Made by a program: the position numbers and the translations under genes. The notes under the pieces are model-generated. The model did no database searches. It saw only the letters and a list, made by a program, of their open reading frames with translations, and was not told the DNA's origin. 64,000 nucleotides of DNA from Nematopogon swammerdamellus (lineage: Eukaryota > Arthropoda > Insecta > Lepidoptera > Adelidae), in NCBI GenBank assembly GCA_946902875.1, contig OX336351.1, positions 992,001-1,056,000 of the forward strand, in the 5' to 3' direction. This document shows positions 55,877-64,000 of the stretch, piece after piece. Each line of letters opens with the position of its first letter. Position 1 is the stretch's first letter.

Positions 55877-56240
55877 GTCAGCCTCGTTAGCTCAGTGGTG
55901 CGGTCGGTCGACTGTTGTTAAGCAACCCTGGGCGCGGTCAGTACTTGGATGGGTGACCGCTCGACCGTCTGGAGGCTTGGAGGCTGAAATCTGTAGGTCG
56001 CTTCCCTTCTTTACTAGGTGGTACGGTTTATCCCGCCCGGGTTGGTACCACCGCACTGAATGAAAAGTCGGTCGAAACGGCTATGTAAATAGTTCGTGTT
56101 TTCCGTCCAGTTCAGCGTGTAGACGACATGAAATGAAGGGAAGCAGTGACATGACACCTAGTTCACCCGGTGATATAGGCTGACATTACGGATGTTGTAG
56201 GTGATGTAGCCAACCGTGTCAGTTTCCATAAAAAGAAAAC
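55877..56240 (+). mobile_element. SINE-A, full length
   Basis: GTCAGCCTCGTTAGCTCAGT head, 5S-like GTTAAGCAACCCTGGGCGCG, body and 3' end. The box B region is replaced by a short duplication (GGAGGCTTGGAGGCTG). Confidence 0.9.
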
Positions 56241-56534
56241 GATTGATTATTTTTAAAGTCCAGCCAATCGCGAAGCATGCTCAGCTTGTTATGATGCCAG
56301 CAGGTATAGCTGTCCTGTTGATAGCACATTTTTAAGACCCTAAGGTAGAAATAATCTGGAAACTTAACCAATGACGGACGATCGCGCGCCCTACATTTTG
56401 AGTGAGTGTAAACTCTTGTTCTTCTTCGCAAAACCCGCCATACTCTCGCGGAACACCCCTTTGTAGTCGACAGAATAGTCTTTGAACTGCACGATTCTCT
56501 AAATCGTCCTTGTTCCGCACTGCAAAGGTGTTCT
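56241..56534. other. no recognisable feature
   Basis: Nothing recognised. Confidence 0.4.
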
Positions 56535-56700
56535 TCCGGGGAATATCTTTCCCCACTCCTGCAATCTACGGATCATCAAATCGCGGGTTAATAGCCTTTT
56601 CCCAGCGACATTAGTCCACCTCCAAGCTGGACTGGCTGGCACCTCCTCGGGGGTGAAATTGGCTGCGCCTGAGGCTTCGACCTCGGTCACAGCCACCCAG
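56535..56700 (-). repeat. Rep-N copy
   Basis: The minus strand shares GCCAATTTCACCCCCGAGGA and TGGAGGTGGACTAATGTCGC with 45,683-45,780 and extends further (CCGGAAGAACACCTTTGCAG). Confidence 0.5.
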
Positions 56701-57135
56701 TTGGGAGAAATAAAAAAAACATGTCCCTGTTTAAGGGTTAATAAAAGTGCATTGTGAATGTAAGTACTTCATGGCGCATTCTTTTGAGTTACGAACCACA
56801 TTTCCGAGAGGTAGTCAGAGAAATGCTCCTTGCGTTCGAAGTTAGCTCGTTCTTGCGTTGTCCTCGCCTCGGATACGACAATGCCCCGAGAGGCAGCGGC
56901 GGCGCACGGTGTCTGGCGCTCAGTGGCGCGCCGCAGTCCATTAGAATGCCTTTTCCTCAATAATTAGATTTAAACTAATAAGAATAGTTTTTAATTAGAA
57001 AAATGCAAATCGAAAATCATTGGAAAAAATACATCTCGACCAGGATTTGCCAGGGATTTTTGATTTGCATTTTTCAAATTAAAAATATATATAAGCGAGT
57101 ACGTGCTTAGTACTAACATAAACATAAAATATTAA
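56701..57135. other. no recognisable gene
   Basis: 57,030-57,110 has TCGACCAGGATTTGCC and TGCTTAGTACTAACA, traces shared with the tRNA-like locus at 52,220-52,310. Confidence 0.4.
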
Positions 57136-57440
57136 TAAGAATAGCCCACTGCATCTCTCCCCGTGCATGTCATAAAAGGCGACTAAGGGATAAGGACAAG
57201 ATGCCGTGCATAAGGGCGACAGGCAAACCAACCACTCACCTTGGCACGGTCTTTCCACCGAGTCATGCAGCAGGTGGGTCTTCGTGCCTTACTTGCTGCC
57301 TGATAGTTATCTTGTCCTAATATTTTGCGAAACGTGGTCGTCGGTGTTGTGTTGTAATTTACCAGATTACTTTCAGCACAACACCGATTACTCTGCTTAC
57401 TCCAATTGTCGGGATACGGCGTGTGGTGTGTGTGTAGTTT
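57136..57440 (+). mobile_element. SINE-B, head slightly truncated
   Basis: AGAATAGCCCACTGCATCTC, GCAGCAGGTGGGTCTTCGTG, hairpin segment and CAATTGTCGGGATACGGCG, ending in a GTGTGTGTG tail. Confidence 0.9.
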
Positions 57441-58004
57441 TACCTTTAAGGACCATGCCAGTTTACTGTGGAACATGACATGACACGTTAAGTGGCAAGG
57501 ACAATACCTAAACATTTTTTTATTTTGGGTTTTAGGTAAGTAGTATTTTATTATCTAGATGGTTTTCATGACAGTATCAAATTAAATACTTCTACCGGGC
57601 GGAGACAGCGCGCGGAACTACGCTCGTGATACGAGCGCGTCACGGCGCTATTTCTAAGTACTCGTTTTTACTCTCTATGGCTCCACCCACTCCACCCCAC
57701 ATTCGACTGTATAGTCGACAGATCCGTAGACTAGTTGCCGGATTTAATCTTAAGACGCGGTCGGGACTCGGAGGTTACTCTCGAAATGTCGCCTTAATCG
57801 GACAGCGGAGTTCGAAAACTGAAGGCGAAGTTGAGAGCAGTCACATGTAGTTTGAATATGGAATTTCGAGATTTGGCGCGGCAAGTTTAAATTTAGAAAG
57901 CAAAAATGAACGTGTAGCCGGCACAATCAAAAGGAAGCACTGATATAACTTTATCAGATATTTTTAAATATTTCCAGAGGGTTTTTAAATTAGGTACCGT
58001 GGTT
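57441..58004. other. no recognisable gene
   Basis: The frame at 57,626-57,850 has no identifiable domain. Nothing else seen. Confidence 0.35.
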
Positions 58005-58200
58005 GTTAGACAATATTTTTAAAACAAAACAGCTGTACTCACGGTTCTTCCCGAGCTATGTGGCTCGACGTTTCGGGCCAAGCGTATGGCCCATCCTCAT
58101 GATCATTCTGCCTGGTGCGACGGTTGGCAGAGAACTGTCAGATCTCCGTCCGTCGTTGACGAAGATTGTAGCGGTGGCCAGTGCGGGTAGTCACTGACAC
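58005..58200 (-). mobile_element. PLE 3' region relic, left arm
   Basis: Contains a hammerhead-like core (minus strand 58,063-58,104: ATGAGGA, GGGCC...GGCCC, GAAACGTC). Inverted relative to 58,640-58,766, and 58,130-58,190 aligns with the relic at 31,440-31,500. Confidence 0.55.
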
Positions 58201-58250
58201 ATGACTACCCGCACACAGTACCACCAGATCACCGTACCACATTCACATTC

Positions 58251-58639
58251 GTCAGCCTCGATAGCTCAGTGGTGCAGACAGTCAACTGTCGCTATTGAAT
58301 GTTAAGCAACGCTGGGTGCGGTCAGTACTTGGATGGGTGACCGCTGACCGTTGGAGGTTGACCGAGGTTCGAATTCCTCGTAAAACTGTAGGTCCCTTCC
58401 CTCCTAATCTTACTTGGTGGTAGGGTTTAACCCGCCCGGGTTGGTACCACCGCACTGAATGAAACGTCGGTCTAAAGGGCTATGTAAATAGTTTGTGTTT
58501 TCCGACCAGTTCAGTGTAGCCGGCACGATCAAAGGGGGAAGCACTGACATGGCACCTAGTTCACCCGGTGTTATGGGCTGACATCACGGATGTTGTAGGT
58601 GATGTAGCCAACCGTGTCAGTTTCCATAAAAAAAAAAAA
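58251..58639 (+). mobile_element. SINE-A, reference full-length copy
   Basis: Head: box A TAGCTCAGTGGTGC (58,262), 5S-like block (58,301-58,343) including GTACTTGGATGGGTGACCGC, and box B-like GAGGTTCGAATTCCTC (about 58,364). Body: GGTTGGTACCACCGCACTGA, GTGTTTTCCGACCAGTTCAG. 3' end: GATGTAGCCAACCGTGTCAG, TTTCCAT and an A tail. Polymerase III transcription is inferred from the boxes. It lies between two inverted PLE relics. Confidence 0.95.
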
Positions 58640-58766
58640 CATGACGGACGGAGATCTGACAGTTCTCTGCCAACCGTCGCACTAGGCAGAGTGCTCATGA
58701 GGATGGGCCATACGCTTGGCCCGAAACGTCGAGCCACATAGCTCGGGAAGAACCGTGAAAAACACT
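58640..58766 (+). mobile_element. PLE 3' region relic, right arm
   Basis: An inverted copy of 58,040-58,160 containing a hammerhead-like core at 58,693-58,734 (stem I GCTC/GAGC, core ATGAGGA, stem II GGGCC/GGCCC, GAAACGTC). One core base deviates (A for C). Confidence 0.6.
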
Positions 58767-59035
58767 AAACTCGACAGAAAACACGAACTATTTACATAGC
58801 CGCTTCAACCGACAACGTTTCATTCAGTGCGGTGGTACCAACCCGGGTGGGATGAATCGTACCACCTAGTAAGGTAAGAAGGCGAGGGAGTAGGTCCCTT
58901 GCCTTTTTAGTTCAACGTGGAATCCGAACCACGGTCAGCCTCCATCGGTCGAGCGGTAACCCATCCAAGACCGTGCTCAGGGTTGCTTAGCAACAGTCGA
59001 CCGACCGCACCACTGAGCTACCTATGTAGACTGAC
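58767..59035 (-). mobile_element. SINE-A, 3' truncated
   Basis: The head is present (minus strand ATAGGTAGCTCAGTGGTGCG, GTTGCTAAGCAACCCTGAGC). The body ends near CTGTCGAGTTTAGTG, where the PLE relic begins. Confidence 0.85.
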
Positions 59036-59261
59036 ATGCACCATTAATTCGTCGTGTCGTGTCTCAGAATTTTATCATGTCTACAATTTCGACTAAAACA
59101 TTTCTCTGCGAATATTTCGTGTGTAGAAAACACGGATAAAATAAATAGATGGAGCGACCCGGGCACGCCCTAACATCACTCAGACCACGCTTTATTGTAT
59201 CAGCGCAATTTTTATCTCTAAGGCATCATATTGGTTTTCGTAAGTCAAATAAAAACTTTTT

Positions 59262-59440
59262 TTTTTTTTTATAGAAATCGTGACATGTGGCGCCGAGTCA
59301 CCCATGAAGTGTCTATAAACGCCCATGGACATTCGGTCGTATAAGGGTGTTGCGAATGCCATGCCGGCCTGACAGGTGTCTATTCACGCCCCTCTTGAAG
59401 GACCCGAGACTGTACTTAGGGAGAAATATACAGGGTACGG
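59262..59440 (-). repeat. LINE-C 3' end
   Basis: T-run, CGTGACATGTGGCGCCGAGT, GCCATGCCGGCCTGACAGG and CTCTTGAAGGACCCGAGACT. Confidence 0.8.
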
Positions 59441-59537
59441 GAAACTAAAAACAATAAAAAGGCGTGATAATCGCGAGTGGTTTTATTTGTTTAAACACCA
59501 ACAGTCAGTCTCGCCACTAGAATTTATCCAAATTTTT

Positions 59538-59835
59538 TTGGTTTTTTTATGAAGTCTGGTATGGGTGGCTGAGTCGGAGGGGCCAAAGCGCATGCTCCGA
59601 CCAGCCAATATCACCTCCGAGAAGGTAGGTGCCATACCGGAGACTTCCCTGGATTGATTGCTGGCTATACTGGACTACAGGATAACACAACCGAGGCTGC
59701 TATGCGGCCATCTTACATCCAGTACGGTGGTACCAACCCAGTCGGCTACAATTTGGCCTACCACCCTTTGGGCAAGGGAAGGGACTTACAGTTTTACACC
59801 GGTTCCGAACGGTGAAGCAGCAGGTGTAGGGATAC
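59538..59835 (-). repeat. Rep-E, longest copy
   Basis: GGTATGGGTGGCTGAGTCGG, CACCTCCGAGAAGGTAGGTG, ATCCAGTACGGTGGTACCAA and GTTTTACACCGGTTCCGAAC. Several blocks parallel the SINE-A body (GCGGTGGTACCAACCC; CTACAGTTTTACGTGG), indicating a shared module. Confidence 0.7.
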
Positions 59836-59867
59836 ACGTAAATTTTTTCGTCAGAAAAAACTCATTG

Positions 59868-59944
59868 GTGCACGCCGAACGGATTCGAACCTCGAACCTC
59901 TCGCATGAGAAGCCGATGCCCAAACCACTCGGCCACCCGCCGCT
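59868..59944 (-). tRNA. tRNA-like sequence, probable SINE head
   Basis: Minus-strand box A TGGCCGAGTGG and box B GGTTCGAATCC at plausible spacing. Anticodon and T stems pair poorly. It lies just upstream, on the same strand, of Rep-E, so it may be that repeat's Pol III head. Confidence 0.45.
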
Positions 59945-60335
59945 TGTATAACTTTCTAAAGCACAAATGATACAAGTCGAGAAGGGTAATAAATTCTTTA
60001 ACACACTATCCCTTGACACCACCAAAAAAAGTTGTCCATCTTCATAAATTAATAAAAAAAAATATTATAAAAAAAATTGCTCGACCACATCTAATCCCTC
60101 GACCTTGGGCGTGAAAAGGAAGTCCTTGAATTCCCACAGGTGTTAAAATATTCTGCTTATTTTCGTTTTAAAGGCCGAGCTAAATGACGTGTCTCAGGGC
60201 ATTAAAGCGGCTCCAAAGCGGGTTATTAATATTTTTCGTTATCAAAGGTATTTAGCGAGCGTGTGCGTGCAGTAGCGTATTTTTTTTTATTCTTTATCGA
60301 GGCAAACGTTCGGTATACTTCAACCACTGTAAATA
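59945..60335. other. no recognisable feature
   Basis: AT-rich, nothing recognised. Confidence 0.4.
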
Positions 60336-60658
60336 TGGTACATATCACACACGCTGAATCGCGACAATCGGGGTAAGCAGAGTAATCGGTGTGGTGCTGC
60401 AAGAACTCTGGTAAATTACAGCACAACACCGACCACCACGTTTGGCAAAGTATTCGAACAAGATTCAATCGATCAAGCAGCAAGTAAGGCACGAAGACCC
60501 ACCTGCTGCATAACTCGGTGGAAGTACCGTGCCAAGGTGAGAGGTGGCCAACCTTCCGCCCTTTAGCACGGCATCTTGTCCTTATCCCTTAGTCGCCTTT
60601 TACGACATGCATGGGGAGAGATACAGTGGGGCTATTCTTTTTAAGTACCGGCCCCACA
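60336..60658 (-). mobile_element. SINE-B, full length
   Basis: CACACACGCTGAATCGCGAC, hairpin segment, GACATGCATGGGGAGAGATA and GTACCGGCCCCACAC. Confidence 0.9.
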
Positions 60659-60735
60659 CTTATTGTCTTCCAACCAAATAGTGCGCGGTTAGAGGCGGGG
60701 GGCGCGGCGCCGCGGCGGGGAGGGGGGATTTTTTT

Positions 60736-60965
60736 GTCAGCCTCGGTAGCTCAGTGGTGCTGTCGGGCCATTTAAGCCCACCTGGGCGCGGTTAGTACTT
60801 GAATGGTTGCCCGGCCGCTCAACTGTTGGTCAACTTTCCTTTTTACCTTACTAGGCGGTAAGGTTTAACCCGACCGGGTTGGTACCACCGCACTTAACGA
60901 AAGGTCGGTTGAAACGGCTATGTCGATAATTCGTGTTTTCCGTCCAGTGCAGCCTGCACGACCGA
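60736..60965 (+). mobile_element. SINE-A, 3' truncated
   Basis: GTCAGCCTCGGTAGCTCAGT head, shortened 5S-like block (GGGCGCGGTTAGTACTTGAA), body to GTGTTTTCCGTCCAGTGCAG. The 3' end is absent. It follows a GC-rich patch (60,680-60,728). Confidence 0.85.
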
Positions 60966-61094
60966 CTCGCTTTATACTCGCTGAATACTGATGTAAATAA
61001 CATTATTTTTACCTCAGAATAGATAAATAAAAGAAGATAACTTTCCATACAGCATATTGAAGCAAACAGTTTTATATACTTCCTAGAAGGGCGG

Positions 61095-61165
61095 AACTCA
61101 CGGAGGGAGAGGCCGAAGGCCGAGCTGCGTTCCGCTTGACGATCTACTTTATTCAGAAAAGTAAG
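61095..61165. repeat. single unit of the 68-bp minisatellite
   Basis: GAGAGGCCGAAGGCCGAGCT, GCGTTCCGCTTGACGAT and AGAAAAGTAAGTCA match the unit amplified at 6,410-7,590 but stand alone. Confidence 0.75.
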
Positions 61166-61564
61166 TCATCGATATTGTGATTTAGGTATCTGCTTCATCT
61201 ACATAGCACATGTTCTTACATAGTATGTCACATCCCCTCGCGACAAGGGAAGGTTACAGTTACAGCGGTAGGACTATAGTTAAGGGTAGGTGAGGCGGCC
61301 GAACCTCCGGCATATTTACTGTGTTTTTGTGTCAATTAATGTGGAGTGGCCATCGTATAGGAGCTGCGAATGACGAATCATAACGAAGGTCACATGAAAG
61401 ATACTTTTTCTGCGCTGGCTGTTTACTGTGTACTACACACGCAGTGTGTACCACACACACAGTGTGTATAAGCAAAAAAACATTGTAAATCAAAGATTTT
61501 TTTTTTATTTTCTATCTGCCATCAGCTTCTTAGTCTTTATCCGATTATTTGATACCAATTAAAA
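61166..61564. other. no gene; small palindrome near 61,440
   Basis: ACACGCAGTGTGTACCACAC and ACACAGTGTGT repeat a GTGTGT-type inverted motif. Nothing else recognised. Confidence 0.4.
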
Positions 61565-61668
61565 GTTTTTTTTTTAATGAAAACTGATAAGGTTGGCTAC
61601 ATCACCTACAACATCAACGATGTCAGCCCGTAACAACGGGTGAACCAGGAGCCATGTCAGTGCTTTTT
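61565..61668 (-). mobile_element. SINE-A 3' end
   Basis: Only the last 100 bp: minus strand GATGTAGCCAACCTTATCAG TTTTCATT and an A tail. Confidence 0.85.
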
Positions 61669-61709
61669 TCAAACAACATATTAGTTGACAAATGGAATAA
61701 ACTGCCAAA

Positions 61710-61752
61710 ATATAACACACACATGCTCACACAGACACACACACACACACGG
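61710..61752. repeat. (CA)n microsatellite
   Basis: ACACACACATGCTCACACAG followed by ACACACACACACAC. Confidence 0.85.
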
Positions 61753-61814
61753 GCGCTCGGATAGAAACATCTTATTACTTGTTTTTATGGTTTCAAGTAA
61801 AAATTATATACCTA

Positions 61815-62030
61815 TACAAGCTGTGCCCGCGGCTCCGCCCGCTCTCATATTTCACTTCACTGCTAACCTCATAAGCTATTTAGCGTGATAGTAAGTAGCC
61901 TATAGTTGATGGGAAGAATCAAGATATCCGTAGAATTTTGTTTTATTAAAATCGGTTCAGTAGTTCTCGAGTTACAAGCGGACAGACAGACACTCAGACA
62001 GACAGAAAACAGACAGCAGGTAAGAAAGGA
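61815..62030 (+). repeat. Rep-K copy
   Basis: AAGCTGTGCCCGCGGCTCCG through GGTTCAGTAGTTCTCGAGTT and CAGACAGACACTCAGACAGA. Nearly identical to 27,895-28,112, so a recent duplicate. Confidence 0.85.
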
Positions 62031-62339
62031 ATAAGGAATAAGGATATATTTCGTTATCTTTATTTATTCAATTTATTTATTATACATTATTTTTTAATTT
62101 TTTTTATATTTTTGCTTTATTTTAAATACGAAATGTCAACTGTATTAATTTCTTTGTTTCACGGCACTGTGGTAAATCTTTTACTTACCTATAAACTGTT
62201 GATTTTCCAAATATATAAAAAAAAAATATCATAAAATATAGACATATTATATTAAACTAACAAACGTACTTCAAGCAGCGTATTTAGCATTGCTATTCAA
62301 CTGGAGAACGCAGCGTCCGTCATGGGGACCATGCCGTTG

Positions 62340-62530
62340 ATCCCCATGATGGATGAATATTTTTATTTATTAATAATAATTTTTATTTTCTGGCAAAAAA
62401 AAAAAATAAACAATCTCAAACTATTATTAAAAAATTAAATCTAAACTTAAAAAAAAAAAATTATAAAAGCTATCAAGGGACAGACTAGCCGGAATTGCAG
62501 CGGTGCCGGGAGCCACCAACGACGTCATGT
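62340..62530 (-). repeat. Rep-M copy
   Basis: The minus-strand GACGTCGTTGGTGGCTCCCG and CCGGCTAGTCTGTCCCTTGA correspond to 1,480-1,545, followed by AT-rich sequence as there. Confidence 0.5.
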
Positions 62531-62877
62531 TGTTGTAATTCATTTACTTTTACGCTGAATAATAGTTTTTTTGAACACCTCGTTTCTGCGTATTAATTTC
62601 CCTGCAGGTTGCGTACGACGGGGAAAACTTGGGGGGTTGAAAATATCAAACAACCCCTCCCGCCTCCACGCGCTTTTATTTCGGCAGTGAAGTTGCCCTT
62701 ATAACAGCAGCTCTCCCGTTTGAGGTTCACACAATCACACGCAGCTCGTATGAAAATCCTTTGCACTCGCCTGCTTTTGACAAGTCTGGAAACGGTTTCA
62801 CTGGCTCGTTTTGGAGTTACTGAGGAAATAGTCCTTTTAATTCTAGAACTATAATCATATTTTCCTATTTTCATATT
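62531..62877. other. no gene called
   Basis: A minus-strand frame of 93 codons (62,593-62,874) spans most of it. I recognise no domain. Confidence 0.35.
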
Positions 62878-63088
62878 TTTAGGAAACTGACACGGTCGGC
62901 TAAATCATCTACAATATTCGTGATATCAGCCCATAAGACCTCTGTGAACTCGGTGCCATGTCAATGCTTCCTTTTGGTTGTGCCTGCCGTCTACACAGAA
63001 GACGATAAACACGAACTATATTATAATCGTTTCGACTGACCTTTCCTTCAGTGCGGTGGTGTCAACTCGGACGGGATAAACCCTGGCA
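62878..63088 (-). mobile_element. SINE-A, 5' truncated, old
   Basis: GAAACTGACACGGTCGGCTA, CAGCCCATAAGACC and GTTTATCCCGTCCGAGTTGA (minus strand), diverged. Confidence 0.8.
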
Positions 63089-63192
63089 GGGTTGACGAAC
63101 CATACTGAATATGCATATGTCTCAATGGAAAAAAATTGAAATATTGTTAATGTTGTGTGTTCATTATGGCGAAATAAATATCTGAATCTGAT
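63089..63192 (+). repeat. LINE-G 3' tail
   Basis: GACGAACCATACTGAATATG, CATATGTCTCAATG and GGCGAAATAAATATCTGAAT match the end of LINE-G at 41,958-42,050. It lies between two oppositely oriented SINE-A pieces. Confidence 0.85.
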
Positions 63193-63438
63193 GCAGTGGG
63201 TCTATTCCCTTCTTACTTTACTAGGTGGTAGGGTTCAACCCGCCCGGGTTGATATCACCACACTGAATGAAAAGTCGGTCGAAACGGCTATCTAAATAGT
63301 TTCTGTTTTCCGTCTAGTTCAGTGTAGTCGGTACGACCGAAGGGAAGCACTAAAATGGGACCAAGCTCACCCGGTGTTATGGGCTGACATCACGGATGTT
63401 GTAGGTGATGTAGACAACCGAGTCAGTTTCAATAAAAA
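63193..63438 (+). mobile_element. SINE-A, 5' truncated
   Basis: GCAGTGGGTCTATTCCCTTC, TAGGTGGTAGGGTTCAACCC, the body and GAGTCAGTTTCAATAAAAA. The first 15 bp recall SINE-B, hinting at another chimeric start. Confidence 0.85.
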
Positions 63439-63947
63439 AAAATTCAAGTACCGCGTCGCACACTGTACATAGCACTCCAGCACCTGAAAAGACCCTTCCA
63501 TTTCATTCAATCTAAATTGCAAAAGGTATTTTATATTTGTAACTGATGATTGCCAGCTCACGGAGTGATGGGGTGATAGAATGAAGGGGTGACGGGAGGG
63601 GGGGAGGTGAAGTTGTGAGGTGCCGTGGAGACGTCTGGTGGCGACAGCATGTCATTAATCTTCACAATACCACCCCAACTGGCGACCCACTCGGGACCTG
63701 CGCGAAACTCTGCCGTATACTGCGTTTTTACACCCCCCCCTGCTTTTTAGAGGTTCTGTAACAAGGGGCACTATTAATCTCGCTCTCTGTCTGTATGTAT
63801 GTCATTCGGTTTAATGCGGCCTATAAATTCACGTCCCTTAAATCAGAGGCGATATCGGAGGCGGCGGCGGGGAGAGCTCGATTGCTTCCTAGATCGCAGC
63901 GTGTGTAGACAAACCGGCTCAGTAATAGTAATAATTATAAAACTGTG
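63439..63947. other. no recognisable gene
   Basis: GC-rich and G-run patches (63,585-63,610, 63,850-63,880). Nothing else recognised. Confidence 0.4.
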
Positions 63948-64000
63948 AACTTCATTTCATATCGTTTCGTTTCATTTCGTTTGTTCCGTTCCGTCCCGTT
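63948..64000. repeat. imperfect (TTTCG/TTCCG)n pentamer tract
   Basis: CGTTTCGTTTCATTTCGTTT then TTCCGTTCCGTCCCGTT, running off the window end. Confidence 0.75.

Noticed and set aside
57206..57478. open frames on both strands over SINE-B copies (also 60,226-60,492)
   Set aside because: The same frames appear wherever SINE-B occurs and are non-coding. The hairpin explains the open stretches.
58440..58490. CTGAATGAAACGTC in the SINE-A body as a hammerhead core
   Set aside because: There is no stem II between the CTGA and GAAAC parts, so the fold cannot form.

Overview
The window looks like repeat-rich, AT-rich nuclear DNA from an insect, most probably a moth or butterfly. The repeat types support this: a Penelope-like element, tRNA/5S-type SINEs, (TATG)n- and (CAGA)n-tailed repeats, and mariner, RTE and Jockey/CR1-like remnants. 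I found no host gene that I would defend. The long reading frames are retroelement coding sequence or chance frames in repeats. One short open stretch near 47.0 kb is listed as a weak exon candidate.

The centrepiece (11,610-19,450) is a young Penelope-like element (PLE) complex. It holds a minus-strand full-length copy A, a 599-bp tandem partial copy (pseudo-LTR), and a plus-strand copy B in inverted orientation. A 10-bp direct repeat (TATGTATGTA) abuts both ends, and the complex sits in the (TATG)n tail of a SINE. Copy B has an uninterrupted 810-codon reverse transcriptase frame. In both copies an in-frame TAA separates it from an otherwise open GIY-YIG endonuclease block. Copy A also has a 1-nt deletion. 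The 3' region of each copy carries a hammerhead-ribozyme-like core. The same core, with compensating stem changes, recurs in two older PLE relics (31.3 kb and 58.0-58.8 kb).

The rest is a mosaic of repeat families, named here for cross-reference. SINE-A has a tRNA-like box A, a 5S rRNA-like internal region and a tRNA-like box B, then a conserved body and an A tail. SINE-B begins near GTGTGGGGCCGGTAC, contains a strong internal hairpin and ends in (TATG)n. SINE-AB is a recurrent chimera with the SINE-B 5' end joined to the SINE-A body. Rep-D and Rep-E share body blocks with SINE-A. LINE-C, LINE-G, LINE-H and an RTE fragment are 3' ends of non-LTR retrotransposons with recognisable C-terminal protein remnants. 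Rep-F may also be a LINE C-terminus. Rep-I, J, K, L, M and N are dispersed repeats of unknown class.

Layout: 0-6 kb has microsatellites, a mariner relic and nested inverted-repeat elements. 6.3-8.6 kb is one repeat inflated by a 68-bp minisatellite and a long hexanucleotide run. 9-11.6 kb is a SINE/LINE cluster, followed by the PLE complex to 19.45 kb. 20-42 kb has scattered SINEs, MITEs and LINE ends. 42.7-44.9 kb has a foldback element and perfect hairpins. 45-64 kb has further SINEs, LINE ends, tRNA-like sequences and a PLE relic pair flanking a SINE. Many intervening stretches show nothing recognisable and are listed as such.
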